A DNA stretch of 37,905 nucleotides, taken from a virus. Positions 1 to 6,410 of the stretch are shown here, one piece after another. A program made the position numbers and the translations under genes. Numbering within the stretch: the first letter of the stretch is position 1; each line of letters starts with the position of its first letter. The notes under the pieces were generated by a model that saw nothing but the letters and a program-made list of their open reading frames with translations, was not told where the DNA came from and made no database searches. Location: the IMG/VR virus record IMGVR_UViG_3300045049_000090, positions 1 through 37,905 of that record; one strand, given 5' to 3'.

Positions 1-116
1 TAGGCGGCGGCGGCGGCGGCGTAGGCGGCGGCGGCGGCGGCGGCGGCGGCGTAGGCGGCGGCGTCGGCGGCGTAGGCGGCGGCGGCGGCGGCGTAGGCGG
101 CGGCGGCGGCGGCGGC
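1..116. repeat. GGC/GTA/GTC trinucleotide-register repeat, left part
   Basis: Low-complexity tract of ggc units interrupted by gta and gtc, 116 nt here. It is the left half of a tract split by the window ends (right half 37767-37905; together 255 nt, 85 codons). It is coding on the minus strand (Ala, Tyr, Asp). Such tracts are prone to slippage and to assembly breaks, so the true copy number is uncertain. Confidence 0.9.
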
Positions 117-542
117 GGACTGTGCCTCTTTTGCTGCTGCTCGCGTCTTTTGCTGGCACATAGTGCGCCACTTGTCACCAAACCCGCGTTTATCAGCCAC
201 GACTTGAAGGCATGGCAGAACCGTGACCCACATCCATTCCATTACGATCTTGCGCCGTTCTTTCTCATGCTGTCGGCCCGTGCCGGCAGCCAGCGGAAGC
301 AGATGCTTCCACTCTGCGCTGTTGCGGATATCGGCCGGCATCGAGTCCTGAACCTTGATGATCCAGCGGCCAATGACGGGCGACATGCAATCCGGAATAC
401 GGTCGGTAAGTTCGCCAGTCAACGCCAGGTTGATCGATGCGATGCTGCATGCAGCTTCTTCACTCCCGAGCCCCGACGGGATCGGATGGGTTGAAACCCA
501 ATCCAGAATGGCTTTCTGTTGTTCTTGCGTGATCGTGCTCAT
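1..542 (-). CDS. Ala/Tyr/Asp-repeat phage protein, N-terminal part (continues at 37905)
   Basis: The start ATG at 542 overlaps the ninG stop as ATGA. About 140 non-repetitive residues, with several Trp and Cys, precede a low-complexity tail built only from GCC, TAC and GAC codons (Ala, Tyr, Asp), which is still open at base 1. Position 37905 joined to 1 gives a TAC codon and keeps the frame, so the gene continues at the other window end and stops at 37698; total 249 codons, about 85 of them repeat. Proteins with similar Ala/Tyr tracts and a short Trp/Leu-rich C-terminus occur in other phages and in some immunity-like families. I cannot assign a function. Automatic callers would miss it because both ends of the window cut it. 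Confidence 0.8.
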   Translation of the reverse strand, partial: MSTITQEQQKAILDWVSTHPIPSGLGSEEAACSIASINLALTGELTDRIPDCMSPVIGRWIIKVQDSMPADIRNSAEWKHLLPLAAGTGRQHEKERRKIVMEWMWVTVLPCLQVVADKRGFGDKWRTMCQQKTRAAAKEAQSAAAAAAAYAAAAAAYAADAAAYAAAAAAAAAYAAAAAA

Positions 543-1138
543 ACTGTTTTCTCCTTGGTGATGCGCCGCTCGAGGCGCTTGGCTTTCCTGTTCATGACTT
601 GCTTCAAACGACGGAGGTAGTCGATCGACCACTTTCCATTCCCCTGCATTGCTTCTATCTGCTCGACGCGCTCAATTCCGATACGGTCGATCAGTCCAAT
701 CCGGTAGTTCGTGTGCGAACCACCTAACTCGCGATTACATTTCTTGCACTGGGCCCGGATGTTCGGCAGGTAGAACCGAAGATGCGGCGCGCTTCCTACC
801 GATCGGTAGTGACCGGCATCAACTGCACCGCCGTACCGCTGCTGAGGATGGGCACCGCACGAAATGCATCCGTGGCCGGCCAGCAAGTCGCGAAACCTCA
901 CGACCCGGTTCACAGCGACTTGAGCCTCAGCAATCCATTCACGGCGCGTCTTGAGCCTTTCCTTCGCCTCCCGCATCTTCTTCCGCTCCGTCCGCGCTTC
1001 CTGCTCTGCTTTCTTCGCTGCAACGCGCCGTGACCATTCCATCGAACAGTGAACCGAGCACACCTTCGACATGCTGCTGATCGGGGTGAACTCGCGGGCG
1101 CAGATGCGGCAGCGCTTAGGCTTCAGAACTCGATTCAT
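539..1138 (-). CDS. ninG: NinG/Rap-like recombination protein
   Basis: 199 residues from the ATG at 1138, which overlaps the upstream stop as ATGA; the longer TTG start at 1150 is not needed. It resembles lambda NinG (Rap), a Holliday-junction and recombination endonuclease that promotes phage exchange. Visible marks are the N-terminal zinc-type pairs (CRIC, then CSVHC), a basic helical stretch rich in KAE/ER residues, CISCG, an AGHYRSVG motif, and C-terminal QCKKCN. This matches the family's order and usual length of about 200. It sits after the P-like gene, as in the lambda nin region. Confidence 0.9.
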   Translation of the reverse strand: MNRVLKPKRCRICAREFTPISSMSKVCSVHCSMEWSRRVAAKKAEQEARTERKKMREAKERLKTRREWIAEAQVAVNRVVRFRDLLAGHGCISCGAHPQQRYGGAVDAGHYRSVGSAPHLRFYLPNIRAQCKKCNRELGGSHTNYRIGLIDRIGIERVEQIEAMQGNGKWSIDYLRRLKQVMNRKAKRLERRITKEKTV

Positions 1139-1773
1139 CGCACGTCCCAAAGCCGCATGCCGCGCATTCGATAGTCATCGATGACCGTCTGCCGAATGTC
1201 CGCGTATTGCTGCTTCAGCTCCGGGTCGATGCAGTTTTCGACAACGAGACGGCCGGCCTGCGATGTGATCGCGTCCGTCGCGCAACGCAGAACTTCAAAC
1301 GGAAGCGGCGCCCCGCTGGCGGACTTGCCGCGAATCACCAGCGTGTAAGCCCATTCCGCAGTCGGCGTCTTCGCCATGATCCGATTGCCGAACTGCCGGA
1401 TGCGCCCGAGGTTTTCGTCGACGGTCGCTTGGTCTGCACGCTTTTCGTTGGTGAGCTGAGGCGCCGTGGCGGAGGCTTGCTCTTGCCGAGCCTGCTTGCA
1501 AAGCGCGACAAATTCCGGAAGCGTCGGCGGCTTCGGAAGAGCCATCAGATTTTCCCGGCCAGCCTTCATTTGCTGCGAACTCAGCTTCGAAAGCTCGATG
1601 CCCCACAATCGCTTCACCTGCTCGATCTTCGTGCCGCGCCAGAGATCGGCGAAGCGCGCTCCATAGCAGCCGGCCATCGTGCTGAACAGCGCTTCGACCC
1701 AACGCTGCGGAATGGCAACGACGGGCCAGTCAGGATCAGGAACCCAATCGTCGGATATCGGAAGGCTGCTCAT
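1135..1773 (-). CDS. Lambda P-like replication protein (helicase loader)
   Basis: Start chosen at the ATG at 1773 because GGAG lies 6 nt upstream; the ATG at 1785 is only 1 nt from its GGAG. 212 residues. The segment LWGIELSKLSSQQMKAG, followed by a Pro-rich PKPPTLPEFVALCK motif, matches the lambda P replication domain pattern (W...L..L....I..G ... PP.L.EF..LC). Such proteins recruit host DnaB to the origin-bound initiator. It overlaps the O/DnaT-like gene by 38 nt and overlaps ninG as ATGA, the lambdoid O-P-nin order. Confidence 0.75.
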   Translation of the reverse strand: MSSLPISDDWVPDPDWPVVAIPQRWVEALFSTMAGCYGARFADLWRGTKIEQVKRLWGIELSKLSSQQMKAGRENLMALPKPPTLPEFVALCKQARQEQASATAPQLTNEKRADQATVDENLGRIRQFGNRIMAKTPTAEWAYTLVIRGKSASGAPLPFEVLRCATDAITSQAGRLVVENCIDPELKQQYADIRQTVIDDYRMRGMRLWDVR

Positions 1774-2503
1774 CGATGACTCCATGCTCCACCGGTTGAT
1801 GCGCGGGCTTTCGCCCAGTCAGTTGCGCGATCACATCCGCGCGTTCATCGTGGTAATTCGGCGGACTTCGGCCGCTCTGCGTCCGCTGTCGCCTCACCCA
1901 ATTTCGCCACGTGGCGGTCCAGTCAAGCTTCGTGCCGTCCTTCCCGGGCCTGGCAGTCCAGTAGTCCCGGAACTCGCTTGCGACTTGCTGCACGTTCAGG
2001 TCTGGCCGTTCGGTTCTGCAGAACGTCGCTTCCTCCTCGGAGGGATACCAGTCCTTGGGCAAGCGCGAAGCGCGTGCTACTGAGCTTGAAGTACCACTTA
2101 CTTCTCTCTTCTTCTCTTCTCTACTCTTCTCTAGACCGTTACCGGAACGTTTCTGTAACGTTACCGGCTCTTCAGCACTGCTAAGTCTTTGTTTTTCACG
2201 AAATTTCGCGACACGGCTTGCACTGGAATCACTCTTCTTCTGGCGATCACCCCATGCATTGATAACGAGCTGCCCGTCATCGTTTAACGCTACAAGCTCG
2301 CGCTGTAACAACTCATGTAACGTTACTGAAGCGTTACGGCGAAGAGCCCAGTCAATGCTTGCTTCGGTCAACTTCGTATTGCCGTCGTCCTCAGCAGCAG
2401 TTGCGACCATCAGCAATTCAATCCATGTCCGGAACTGCGCGTCCGAGAGCGTCCCGACTTTCGGGTCGTTGAGCATCTCGCTATACAGGCGACACCAGTC
2501 CAT
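1736..2503 (-). CDS. Phage replication initiator, O/DnaT-like
   Basis: 255 residues. The N-terminal about 90 residues look like a winged-helix replication-organiser domain (MDWCRLYSEMLNDPKV ... WIELLMVAT). A charged hinge follows, containing EKSREEKKREV. The C-terminal half has the DnaT-type pattern LPKDWYPSEEE ... FRDYW ... WTATWRNWVRR. Family members bind the phage origin or load primosome parts. The hinge DNA is a long polypurine/polypyrimidine tract flanked by GTAACGTTAC palindromes, which suggests the origin lies inside the gene as in lambda O. It precedes the P-like gene. Confidence 0.8.
   Translation of the reverse strand: MDWCRLYSEMLNDPKVGTLSDAQFRTWIELLMVATAAEDDGNTKLTEASIDWALRRNASVTLHELLQRELVALNDDGQLVINAWGDRQKKSDSSASRVAKFREKQRLSSAEEPVTLQKRSGNGLEKSREEKKREVSGTSSSVARASRLPKDWYPSEEEATFCRTERPDLNVQQVASEFRDYWTARPGKDGTKLDWTATWRNWVRRQRTQSGRSPPNYHDERADVIAQLTGRKPAHQPVEHGVIDEQPSDIRRLGS
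2094..2340. other. Candidate replication origin inside the initiator gene
   Basis: The 10-bp palindrome GTAACGTTAC occurs at 2155-2164 and 2317-2326. Related half sites lie nearby (CCGTTACCGG at 2137-2146, GCGTTACGG near 2331-2339). A plus-strand polypyrimidine run of about 40 nt (2094-2133) adjoins them. Lambda's origin has iterons plus a biased tract inside gene O. No binding data; assigned by analogy. Confidence 0.45.
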
Positions 2504-2513
2504 TGCCTATCCT

Positions 2514-2600
2514 TCACTTCCGCATCAGCCAGAAAAACATACCGAGCAGCCCAACAAACAGGGCGCTCCATGCGATGGATGCTCCGAGAAGGGGTGTCAT
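2514..2600 (-). CDS. 28-residue single-span membrane peptide
   Basis: A very short gene: the ATG at 2600 overlaps the upstream HTH gene's stop as ATGA and it ends 10 nt before the initiator gene. After MTPLLGAS comes a hydrophobic stretch of about 17 residues (IAWSALFVGLLGMFFWL) and then MRK, a positive-inside tail. Translational coupling and a clean membrane span argue it is real. Function unknown. Confidence 0.5.
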   Translation of the reverse strand: MTPLLGASIAWSALFVGLLGMFFWLMRK

Positions 2601-2965
2601 GCCGCTGCCTCCAATGCCGCCACCTTCGCGCGAAGCTCTCGAAGCTCCCGTTCCTGCGGCGTCTCGACTACTGTTTTGAACCCGAAGACCTTGTCTTCGT
2701 ACTGGCGGATCGCGTAGTTGCCGCAGAACTGCTGGAACCGAACCCGCATGTCGTAAGGCAGGTACTTCTTCCCGGCCAAGATGTTCGACAGGTGCGACTT
2801 CGGCAGCCCCAACAGCGCCGCGGCGTCGCTCATCGAATACTTGACTCGCCGTTTGTTCCAGCAAAGCAACACGGCGTCGTGCTCGTTGCGCAAGCGGCTA
2901 ATCAAATACTCAGCTACCCAGTCAGGCTCTTTGACGGCCTGAAAAACCGGAATCTCGGTCTGCAT
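2597..2965 (-). CDS. HTH regulator in the CII position
   Basis: 122 residues; GGGAG lies 6 nt before the ATG. The central segment SMSDAAALLGLPKSHLSNIL is a helix-turn-helix, followed by AGKKYLPYDMRVRFQQFC. The C-terminal 20 residues (QERELRELRAKVAALEAAA) look like a short coiled coil, suggesting oligomers. It lies between cro and the replication genes, where lambdoid phages keep cII, so a transcriptional activator role is plausible. Sequence alone does not show CII homology. Confidence 0.6.
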   Translation of the reverse strand: MQTEIPVFQAVKEPDWVAEYLISRLRNEHDAVLLCWNKRRVKYSMSDAAALLGLPKSHLSNILAGKKYLPYDMRVRFQQFCGNYAIRQYEDKVFGFKTVVETPQERELRELRAKVAALEAAA

Positions 2966-3035
2966 GCCCTACTCCCTTGTTCTTCTTGGAAAGTTCTTGG
3001 TGTTCCACGTAGCGTTCCATGTGCTGCATCGCGGA

Positions 3036-3062
3036 AATTTAAGGCGTCCTAACGACGCCTTA
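3036..3062 (-). terminator. Stem-loop just after cro
   Basis: On the minus strand a perfect 9-bp stem TAAGGCGTC/GACGCCTTA (3062-3054 and 3048-3040) has a 5-nt loop and the tail AAATTT, 7 nt after the cro stop. The T-run is short, so this may be a weak, tR1-like attenuator rather than a full terminator. Confidence 0.5.
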
Positions 3063-3069
3063 CGAAAAC

Positions 3070-3297
3070 TCAAGCAGCAGCGAGTGCCTTACGAGTCTTT
3101 GTCTTGGTTACTCCGCAAACTTCTGCGTGGACACGCTGGATAGCCCTGAGCGAACTCAACGAACAACCACGCTGACCGCCGAGGATTCGGTTGATAGTCG
3201 GCTGAGAAATGCCGATGCGCTTAGAGAGCGCGACTTCACTCTCTTGCGTGGCCTGCTTGATCTCGTAAAGCAGCTCAGTGGGGGTGCGGAATTCCAT
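3070..3297 (-). CDS. Cro-like HTH repressor
   Basis: 75 residues, ATG at 3297 with AGAGG 6 nt upstream. The segment SEVALSKRIGISQPTINRIL forms an XRE-type helix-turn-helix, followed by a basic C-terminal tail (KTKTRKALAAA). It diverges from the CI-like gene and is the first gene of the minus-strand early operon, read from the promoter at 3357-3330. The role, repressing early promoters and committing to lysis, is inferred from position and size. Confidence 0.75.
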   Translation of the reverse strand: MEFRTPTELLYEIKQATQESEVALSKRIGISQPTINRILGGQRGCSLSSLRAIQRVHAEVCGVTKTKTRKALAAA

Positions 3298-3327
3298 GTG
3301 CGGCCTCTGCCGTATGTGTGTTCCCTA

Positions 3328-3368
3328 CCATTCTATACGCGAATGAATGATTGTCAATGCACGAATGG
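3328..3368. promoter_or_regulatory. Operator region between cro and cI (OR-like)
   Basis: CCATTC at 3328-3333 and GAATGG at 3363-3368 bracket repeated ATTC/GAAT half sites. The dyad CATTC-N11-GAATG (minus-strand sense) overlaps the -10 of the cro promoter. The same arrangement is found at 4388-4430, as expected for sites shared by Cro and CI. Confidence 0.65.
3330..3357 (-). promoter_or_regulatory. Early promoter for cro (PR-like)
   Basis: Minus-strand -35 TTGACA (3357-3352), 16-bp spacer, -10 TAGAAT (3335-3330); expected start near 3323, giving a leader of about 25 nt. Almost the same promoter recurs on the plus strand at 4401-4428. Confidence 0.8.
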
Positions 3369-3376
3369 ATGAAACT

Positions 3377-3405
3377 TTGACCTTGCCTATGCAGGATTGC
3401 ATAGT
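3377..3405 (+). promoter_or_regulatory. Promoter for cI (PRM-like), leaderless transcript
   Basis: -35 TTGACC (3377-3382), 17-bp spacer, -10 CATAGT (3400-3405). The predicted start, about 7 nt further, coincides with the A of the cI ATG at 3413, and no Shine-Dalgarno sequence precedes that ATG. Lambda PRM likewise makes a leaderless cI mRNA. Confidence 0.6.
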
Positions 3406-3412
3406 CACTGCT

Positions 3413-3958
3413 ATGAACTCAGACAACGCACGCGGCTTCGGAGATCGGCTCGATGAGCTGATGCAGGCCAACCCTCTATATGCTGGAAATCGCGGGCAGT
3501 CGGCTCTTGCGAGGGCGTCCGGTGTTCCTCAGCCGACCATCAGCCGAATTCTTAAGAAGAAAGCGGCTCCCGAAATGGAAACCGTCACAAAGTTGGCTGT
3601 GGCCCTTAGCGTGACATGTGAGTGGCTATTGACCGAGCGCGGCCCGAAATACATCAAAGACATGCACCAATTTGGTGTGGTTAACCCCGATGCAATTGCT
3701 ACCGAAGAAATAAAGTCGATCGAAATTTCAACATTAATCAATCTCTTACAGAATCTTCATACGGAAGTTACAAACATCTTGACCTATGTGCAGGGTTTTC
3801 CCTCGGTTTCCGCAGAAACCAAACATTCACAAGATAGGGATATTTCGTCGGTCAGAGCCACGGGGGCGGCTGCGGCGGATCTTCTAAAAGAAGGCCGGCA
3901 CGAGGACGAACAACATGGGAAACACGAAATTAGGCCGCCAAGAGGTAGTAAGACTTGA
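3413..3958 (+). CDS. CI-like phage repressor lacking a peptidase domain
   Basis: Start chosen at the ATG at 3413 (181 residues) because the promoter at 3377-3405 would begin the mRNA there; an upstream in-frame ATG at 3347 lies inside the operator. Residues about 20-75 carry an XRE helix-turn-helix (ALARASGVPQPTISRILKKK). The remaining about 100 residues have helical segments and a polar tail but no recognisable LexA/S24 Ser-Lys peptidase motifs. It probably maintains lysogeny by binding the flanking operators. The missing cleavage domain makes RecA-driven induction unlikely by the usual route. Confidence 0.75.
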   Translation: MNSDNARGFGDRLDELMQANPLYAGNRGQSALARASGVPQPTISRILKKKAAPEMETVTKLAVALSVTCEWLLTERGPKYIKDMHQFGVVNPDAIATEEIKSIEISTLINLLQNLHTEVTNILTYVQGFPSVSAETKHSQDRDISSVRATGAAAADLLKEGRHEDEQHGKHEIRPPRGSKT

Positions 3959-4100
3959 CGACTACAGACGTATGGCATCGACTCGACCACCCTCTAACCT
4001 CGCGGAACACCAAAAATTCATTGCTGACCTACAGCGACTTGCCGATTGCATCCTCGGAGCAGCCGAGATCCTTTCGCGAATCAGGCCGCCACGCCAATAG
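3915..4100 (+). CDS. Small hypothetical protein overlapping cI
   Basis: 61 residues, with GAGG about 10 nt upstream of the ATG; it overlaps the last 44 nt of the CI gene in another frame. The first 20 residues are basic (RLDDYRRMASTRP); the rest is helical (FIADLQRLADCILGAAEIL). It is in the same transcript as CI and so likely expressed in lysogens. No family recognised. Confidence 0.5.
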   Translation: MGNTKLGRQEVVRLDDYRRMASTRPPSNLAEHQKFIADLQRLADCILGAAEILSRIRPPRQ

Positions 4101-4123
4101 AACTAAATCTGATAAGGAATGGC

Positions 4124-4336
4124 ATGAAACGAGCAATTCTTTGCATGTGCCTTGTGATGGTTGCATGCGCGCCGCAGACTTGGCATAAGTCCAACGCCTC
4201 TTCGGAGGACTTCGAAATGGACAAAGGGGAATGCCAGGCTAGAGCATTTTCCATCCCCAACGCACCTCCGATGCAGATTGCAATCGTCTTCAACAGTTGC
4301 ATGCGAGGACACGGCTGGTACCTCTCGCGGGACTGA
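4124..4336 (+). CDS. Small predicted lipoprotein expressed with the repressor
   Basis: 70 residues from the ATG at 4124, which has AAGGA 5 nt upstream. The N-terminus MKRAILCMCLVMVACAPQTW is a short lipoprotein signal with a lipobox-like MVAC; cleavage would leave Cys15. The mature part has a spaced pattern (F..D...C...A ... F..CM..HGW) seen in small proteobacterial outer-membrane lipoproteins. As the last gene before the terminator of the repressor transcript, it is a candidate lysogenic-conversion or superinfection-exclusion gene; that role is inference. Confidence 0.65.
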   Translation: MKRAILCMCLVMVACAPQTWHKSNASSEDFEMDKGECQARAFSIPNAPPMQIAIVFNSCMRGHGWYLSRD

Positions 4337-4351
4337 CTCCACCCTTCCAAC

Positions 4352-4376
4352 GATCCCGCTGCGGCGGGATCTTTTT
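4352..4376 (+). terminator. Rho-independent terminator of the repressor transcript
   Basis: Perfect 8-bp stem GATCCCGC/GCGGGATC with a TGCG loop, followed by TTTTT. It separates the repressor operon from the plus-strand early promoter 25 nt on. Confidence 0.9.
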
Positions 4377-4387
4377 CCCCAAAAAAT

Positions 4388-4430
4388 ATTCATTTGCGTA
4401 TTGACATCCATTCATTGACGTATAGAATGG
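4388..4430 (+). promoter_or_regulatory. Early promoter and operator for the plus-strand operon (PL/OL-like)
   Basis: -35 TTGACA (4401-4406), 16-bp spacer, -10 TAGAAT (4423-4428). The dyad CCATTC-N11-GAATGG spans 4408-4430, and an upstream half site ATTCATTTGCG begins at 4388. The sequence nearly matches the cro promoter region, so one repressor should control both early operons. Confidence 0.8.
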
Positions 4431-4470
4431 TACTCAACGTCACGACAGACGAACAACCGAGGAGCCGGAC

Positions 4471-4584
4471 ATGAGCCGAACCGCACGCAGCCTTAAGCAG
4501 TACATCGATCAACCGCGCTACGACGCCATGGCGACCATGCACATGCGGTTCCTGGCATCGATGCTTATCGCCGGTCGGTACTGA
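4471..4584 (+). CDS. 37-residue hypothetical protein
   Basis: First gene of the plus-strand early operon. A strong GGAG lies 6 nt before the ATG. The peptide begins MSRTARSLKQYIDQPRYDAM and ends IAGRY; it is basic and Met-rich. Too short for family assignment, but its position, start signal and spacing support it. Confidence 0.55.
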   Translation: MSRTARSLKQYIDQPRYDAMATMHMRFLASMLIAGRY

Positions 4585-4612
4585 TCACCGCTCCCGCTAC
4601 AGGAGAAAGACC

Positions 4613-4735
4613 GTGCGACTCGTCGACAAGTGGATCGGGTACGACGACTGGTTGACTCGCGATCTACCTGATGACGAGCCCGAGCAAGACGAAGAACCGG
4701 AAGACGAACCCGAACACGAAACTGAGGATGACTGA
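4613..4735 (+). CDS. 40-residue acidic protein
   Basis: GTG start with GGAG 7 nt upstream. The first half (MRLVDKWIGYDDWLTRDLPD) is followed by a Glu/Asp/Pro-rich tail. It ends 1 nt before the next gene's ATG. Small acidic early phage proteins often bind or mimic nucleic-acid partners, but no specific role can be assigned. Confidence 0.55.
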   Translation: MRLVDKWIGYDDWLTRDLPDDEPEQDEEPEDEPEHETEDD

Positions 4736-4736
4736 C

Positions 4737-5039
4737 ATGAAAGTGACCATCAAGGCTCATGTGCACGCCAAGCAGGATGAGGATTACGACGTCGAAAAGG
4801 GTGAGTTTGTGTCGTGCGTCAAGTACACGATTTTTCCGTACAGCATGCAGGACGTTAGCCCCGAATATGTCTGCCTTGGCCTGCAGGAATTCACGGCCGA
4901 CATCCCGGATGGTTTCGATGTCAGGCAAGGCATCGTCGCAAACCTCGAAGAAGAAAAGCGTAAGGCGACGGCTGATTACCAAAAGCGCCTTACCGAACTG
5001 AACGCGCAGATTCAATCGCTTCTCGCGATCGAGGCATAG
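4737..5039 (+). CDS. Hypothetical early protein with C-terminal coiled coil
   Basis: 100 residues from the ATG at 4737, with GAGG 9 nt upstream. The first about 60 residues are beta-rich (MKVTIKAHVHAKQDEDYDVE ... SCVKYTIFPYS). The last 35 form a heptad-like helix (LEEEKRKATADYQKRLTELN). No recognised domain; small proteins of this type are common in the early operons of Burkholderia phages. Confidence 0.65.
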   Translation: MKVTIKAHVHAKQDEDYDVEKGEFVSCVKYTIFPYSMQDVSPEYVCLGLQEFTADIPDGFDVRQGIVANLEEEKRKATADYQKRLTELNAQIQSLLAIEA

Positions 5040-5051
5040 CAGAGGTGTGAC

Positions 5052-5195
5052 ATGAAGACCGGCTACGTGACCCAATTCTTTTACCTTCAGTACGCAGTCC
5101 TAATGCTGGTGGAGTACGTATGCCGGAACGGTCATCGTATTCATGTGCGTACTGAGCCGATCGACTGGCAGGACAAACGGATGATTTGGTGCTGA
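5052..5195 (+). CDS. 47-residue hypothetical protein
   Basis: AGAGGTG lies just upstream of the ATG. The peptide has a Phe/Tyr-rich start (MKTGYVTQFFYLQYAVLMLV) and a Cys-His-rich middle (CRNGHRIHV). Its stop is 1 nt before the ATG of the next gene, indicating coupling. Function unknown. Confidence 0.5.
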   Translation: MKTGYVTQFFYLQYAVLMLVEYVCRNGHRIHVRTEPIDWQDKRMIWC

Positions 5196-5196
5196 C

Positions 5197-5307
5197 ATGA
5201 CCACCACCAGCCTCCTGATCGGCGCGGCTGCGCTGCTGATCCTCGCCGCTGTCGTGATTCTTCGCGCGATCAAGCGCTGGAACGACGACGACCACCACCG
5301 CGGCTGA
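5197..5307 (+). CDS. 36-residue single-span membrane protein
   Basis: Short N-terminus, about 20 hydrophobic residues ([20 protein letters not shown]), then a polar Asp/His/Arg tail. It starts 1 nt after the preceding stop. Probably an inner-membrane peptide; no function assigned. Confidence 0.5.
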   Translation: MTTTSLLIGAAALLILAAVVILRAIKRWNDDDHHRG

Positions 5308-5332
5308 GCCGCAAACCACCCCGGAGACCCAC

Positions 5333-6007
5333 ATGAAGATCGAAATCCTGAACCGCTGGACCCTGAAAGTCATTTTCGAGTGCGAAGCGGATTCGATGAA
5401 GGTTGCTGTCGAGCTGGCTTGCAAACAGGGGACGTACCTGAGCGACGCGTACCTGAGCGGCGCGAACCTGCGCGACGCGGACCTGAGCGGCGCGAACCTG
5501 CGCGACGCGGACCTGAGCGGCGCGAACCTGCGCGACGCGAACCTGAGCGGCGCGAACCTGAGCGACGCGGACCTGAGCGGCGCGAACCTGCGCGACGCGG
5601 ACCTGAGCGGCGCGGACCTGAGCGGCGCGAACCTGCGCGACGCGGACCTGAGCGGCGCGAACCTGAGCGGCGCGAACCTGCTGCCGATCAAGGCAGATTT
5701 CATCGAGGTGATCTCACAAGCCCCACGTGAAGTTCCGGCGCTGATCGAAGCGCTGAAGGCTGGCCGCGTTGACGGCTCGACGTACTCGGGCGAATGTGCG
5801 TGCCTCGTTGGCACGATCGCGAACGCGCGCGGCATCGACGTCGATTCGGCCGAACTCGGCATCCCGAAGGACTCGTCGCGCCCGGTCGAACGATTCTTCA
5901 TGGCGATCCGCAAGGGCGACACGCCGGAAACGAATGCTGCGTCGAAACTGGCGCTCGAATGGGCCGAAGCGTGGCTTGATACGCAGCGCAAGGCGTTTGC
6001 TTCGTAA
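5333..6007 (+). CDS. Pentapeptide-repeat protein
   Basis: 224 residues; GGAG lies 6 nt before the ATG. Residues 1-34 form a capping region. Residues about 35-116 contain 16 near-perfect pentapeptides of the type A(D/N)L(S/R)(G/D), which predict a right-handed quadrilateral beta-helix (four faces, four to five coils). The C-terminal 105 residues form a separate Cys-containing domain ([16 protein letters not shown] ... [13 protein letters not shown]). Some pentapeptide proteins mimic DNA and bind gyrase, but others do not; a role here is not established. The repeat DNA gives rise to a spurious long Arg/Ser-rich reading frame on the other strand. Confidence 0.8.
   Translation: MKIEILNRWTLKVIFECEADSMKVAVELACKQGTYLSDAYLSGANLRDADLSGANLRDADLSGANLRDANLSGANLSDADLSGANLRDADLSGADLSGANLRDADLSGANLSGANLLPIKADFIEVISQAPREVPALIEALKAGRVDGSTYSGECACLVGTIANARGIDVDSAELGIPKDSSRPVERFFMAIRKGDTPETNAASKLALEWAEAWLDTQRKAFAS
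5435..5680 (+). repeat. 15-bp tandem repeats encoding pentapeptides
   Basis: About 16 tandem copies of a 15-bp unit, consensus gacctgagcggcgcg or aacctgcgcgacgcg, in frame with the pentapeptide protein. Near-identity at the DNA level suggests recent expansion. Confidence 0.85.
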
Positions 6008-6032
6008 TTCGCATCTCACACCGAGAGACCAC

Positions 6033-6410
6033 ATGAACAAGATCAAATCGACGCCGGGACCGTGGCGCATCGTTGAGCGCGAGATTCTTGAGGACGGTGG
6101 CGTCTATCCGAGGCATATCGTGGGCGGCGACGCAGATCATCAAGTTTGCCTTTTAGAAGGCCCTGCGACGGCCGAATTGGCGATCAGGAATCCAGGCGAA
6201 TTCTGGGGAAACAATCCGAACTGCGACTTGATCACCGCCGCGCCCGACATGCTCATGATCCTCGAAATGCTCGCCGCCGACGCTGACGCCGGCAAGGTCA
6301 TGATCCCGTCCGGCCTGCGTCTGTCCATCGACGCCGCGCTGATCAAGGCCGGCCGCAAGGAAGCGCCGGTGCCGGTGCGGCACATCACGACGGCGGGAGG
6401 TGCGCGATGA
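6033..6410 (+). CDS. Phage hypothetical protein, TPGPW family, copy 1
   Basis: 125 residues from the ATG at 6033. The N-terminal STPGPWRIVE motif and the central CDLITAAPDML motif are shared with the protein encoded at 6915-7283 and with many small phage proteins. The family function is unknown. The 3' end overlaps the next gene as ATGA. Confidence 0.65.
   Translation: MNKIKSTPGPWRIVEREILEDGGVYPRHIVGGDADHQVCLLEGPATAELAIRNPGEFWGNNPNCDLITAAPDMLMILEMLAADADAGKVMIPSGLRLSIDAALIKAGRKEAPVPVRHITTAGGAR

Noticed and set aside
5435-5680. CRISPR array
   Set aside because: The 15-bp units are contiguous, coding and without spacers.
4990-5991. 333-residue Arg/Ser/Phe-rich frame on the minus strand
   Set aside because: It is the antisense of the pentapeptide repeats; it lacks a start signal and runs against a well-supported operon.
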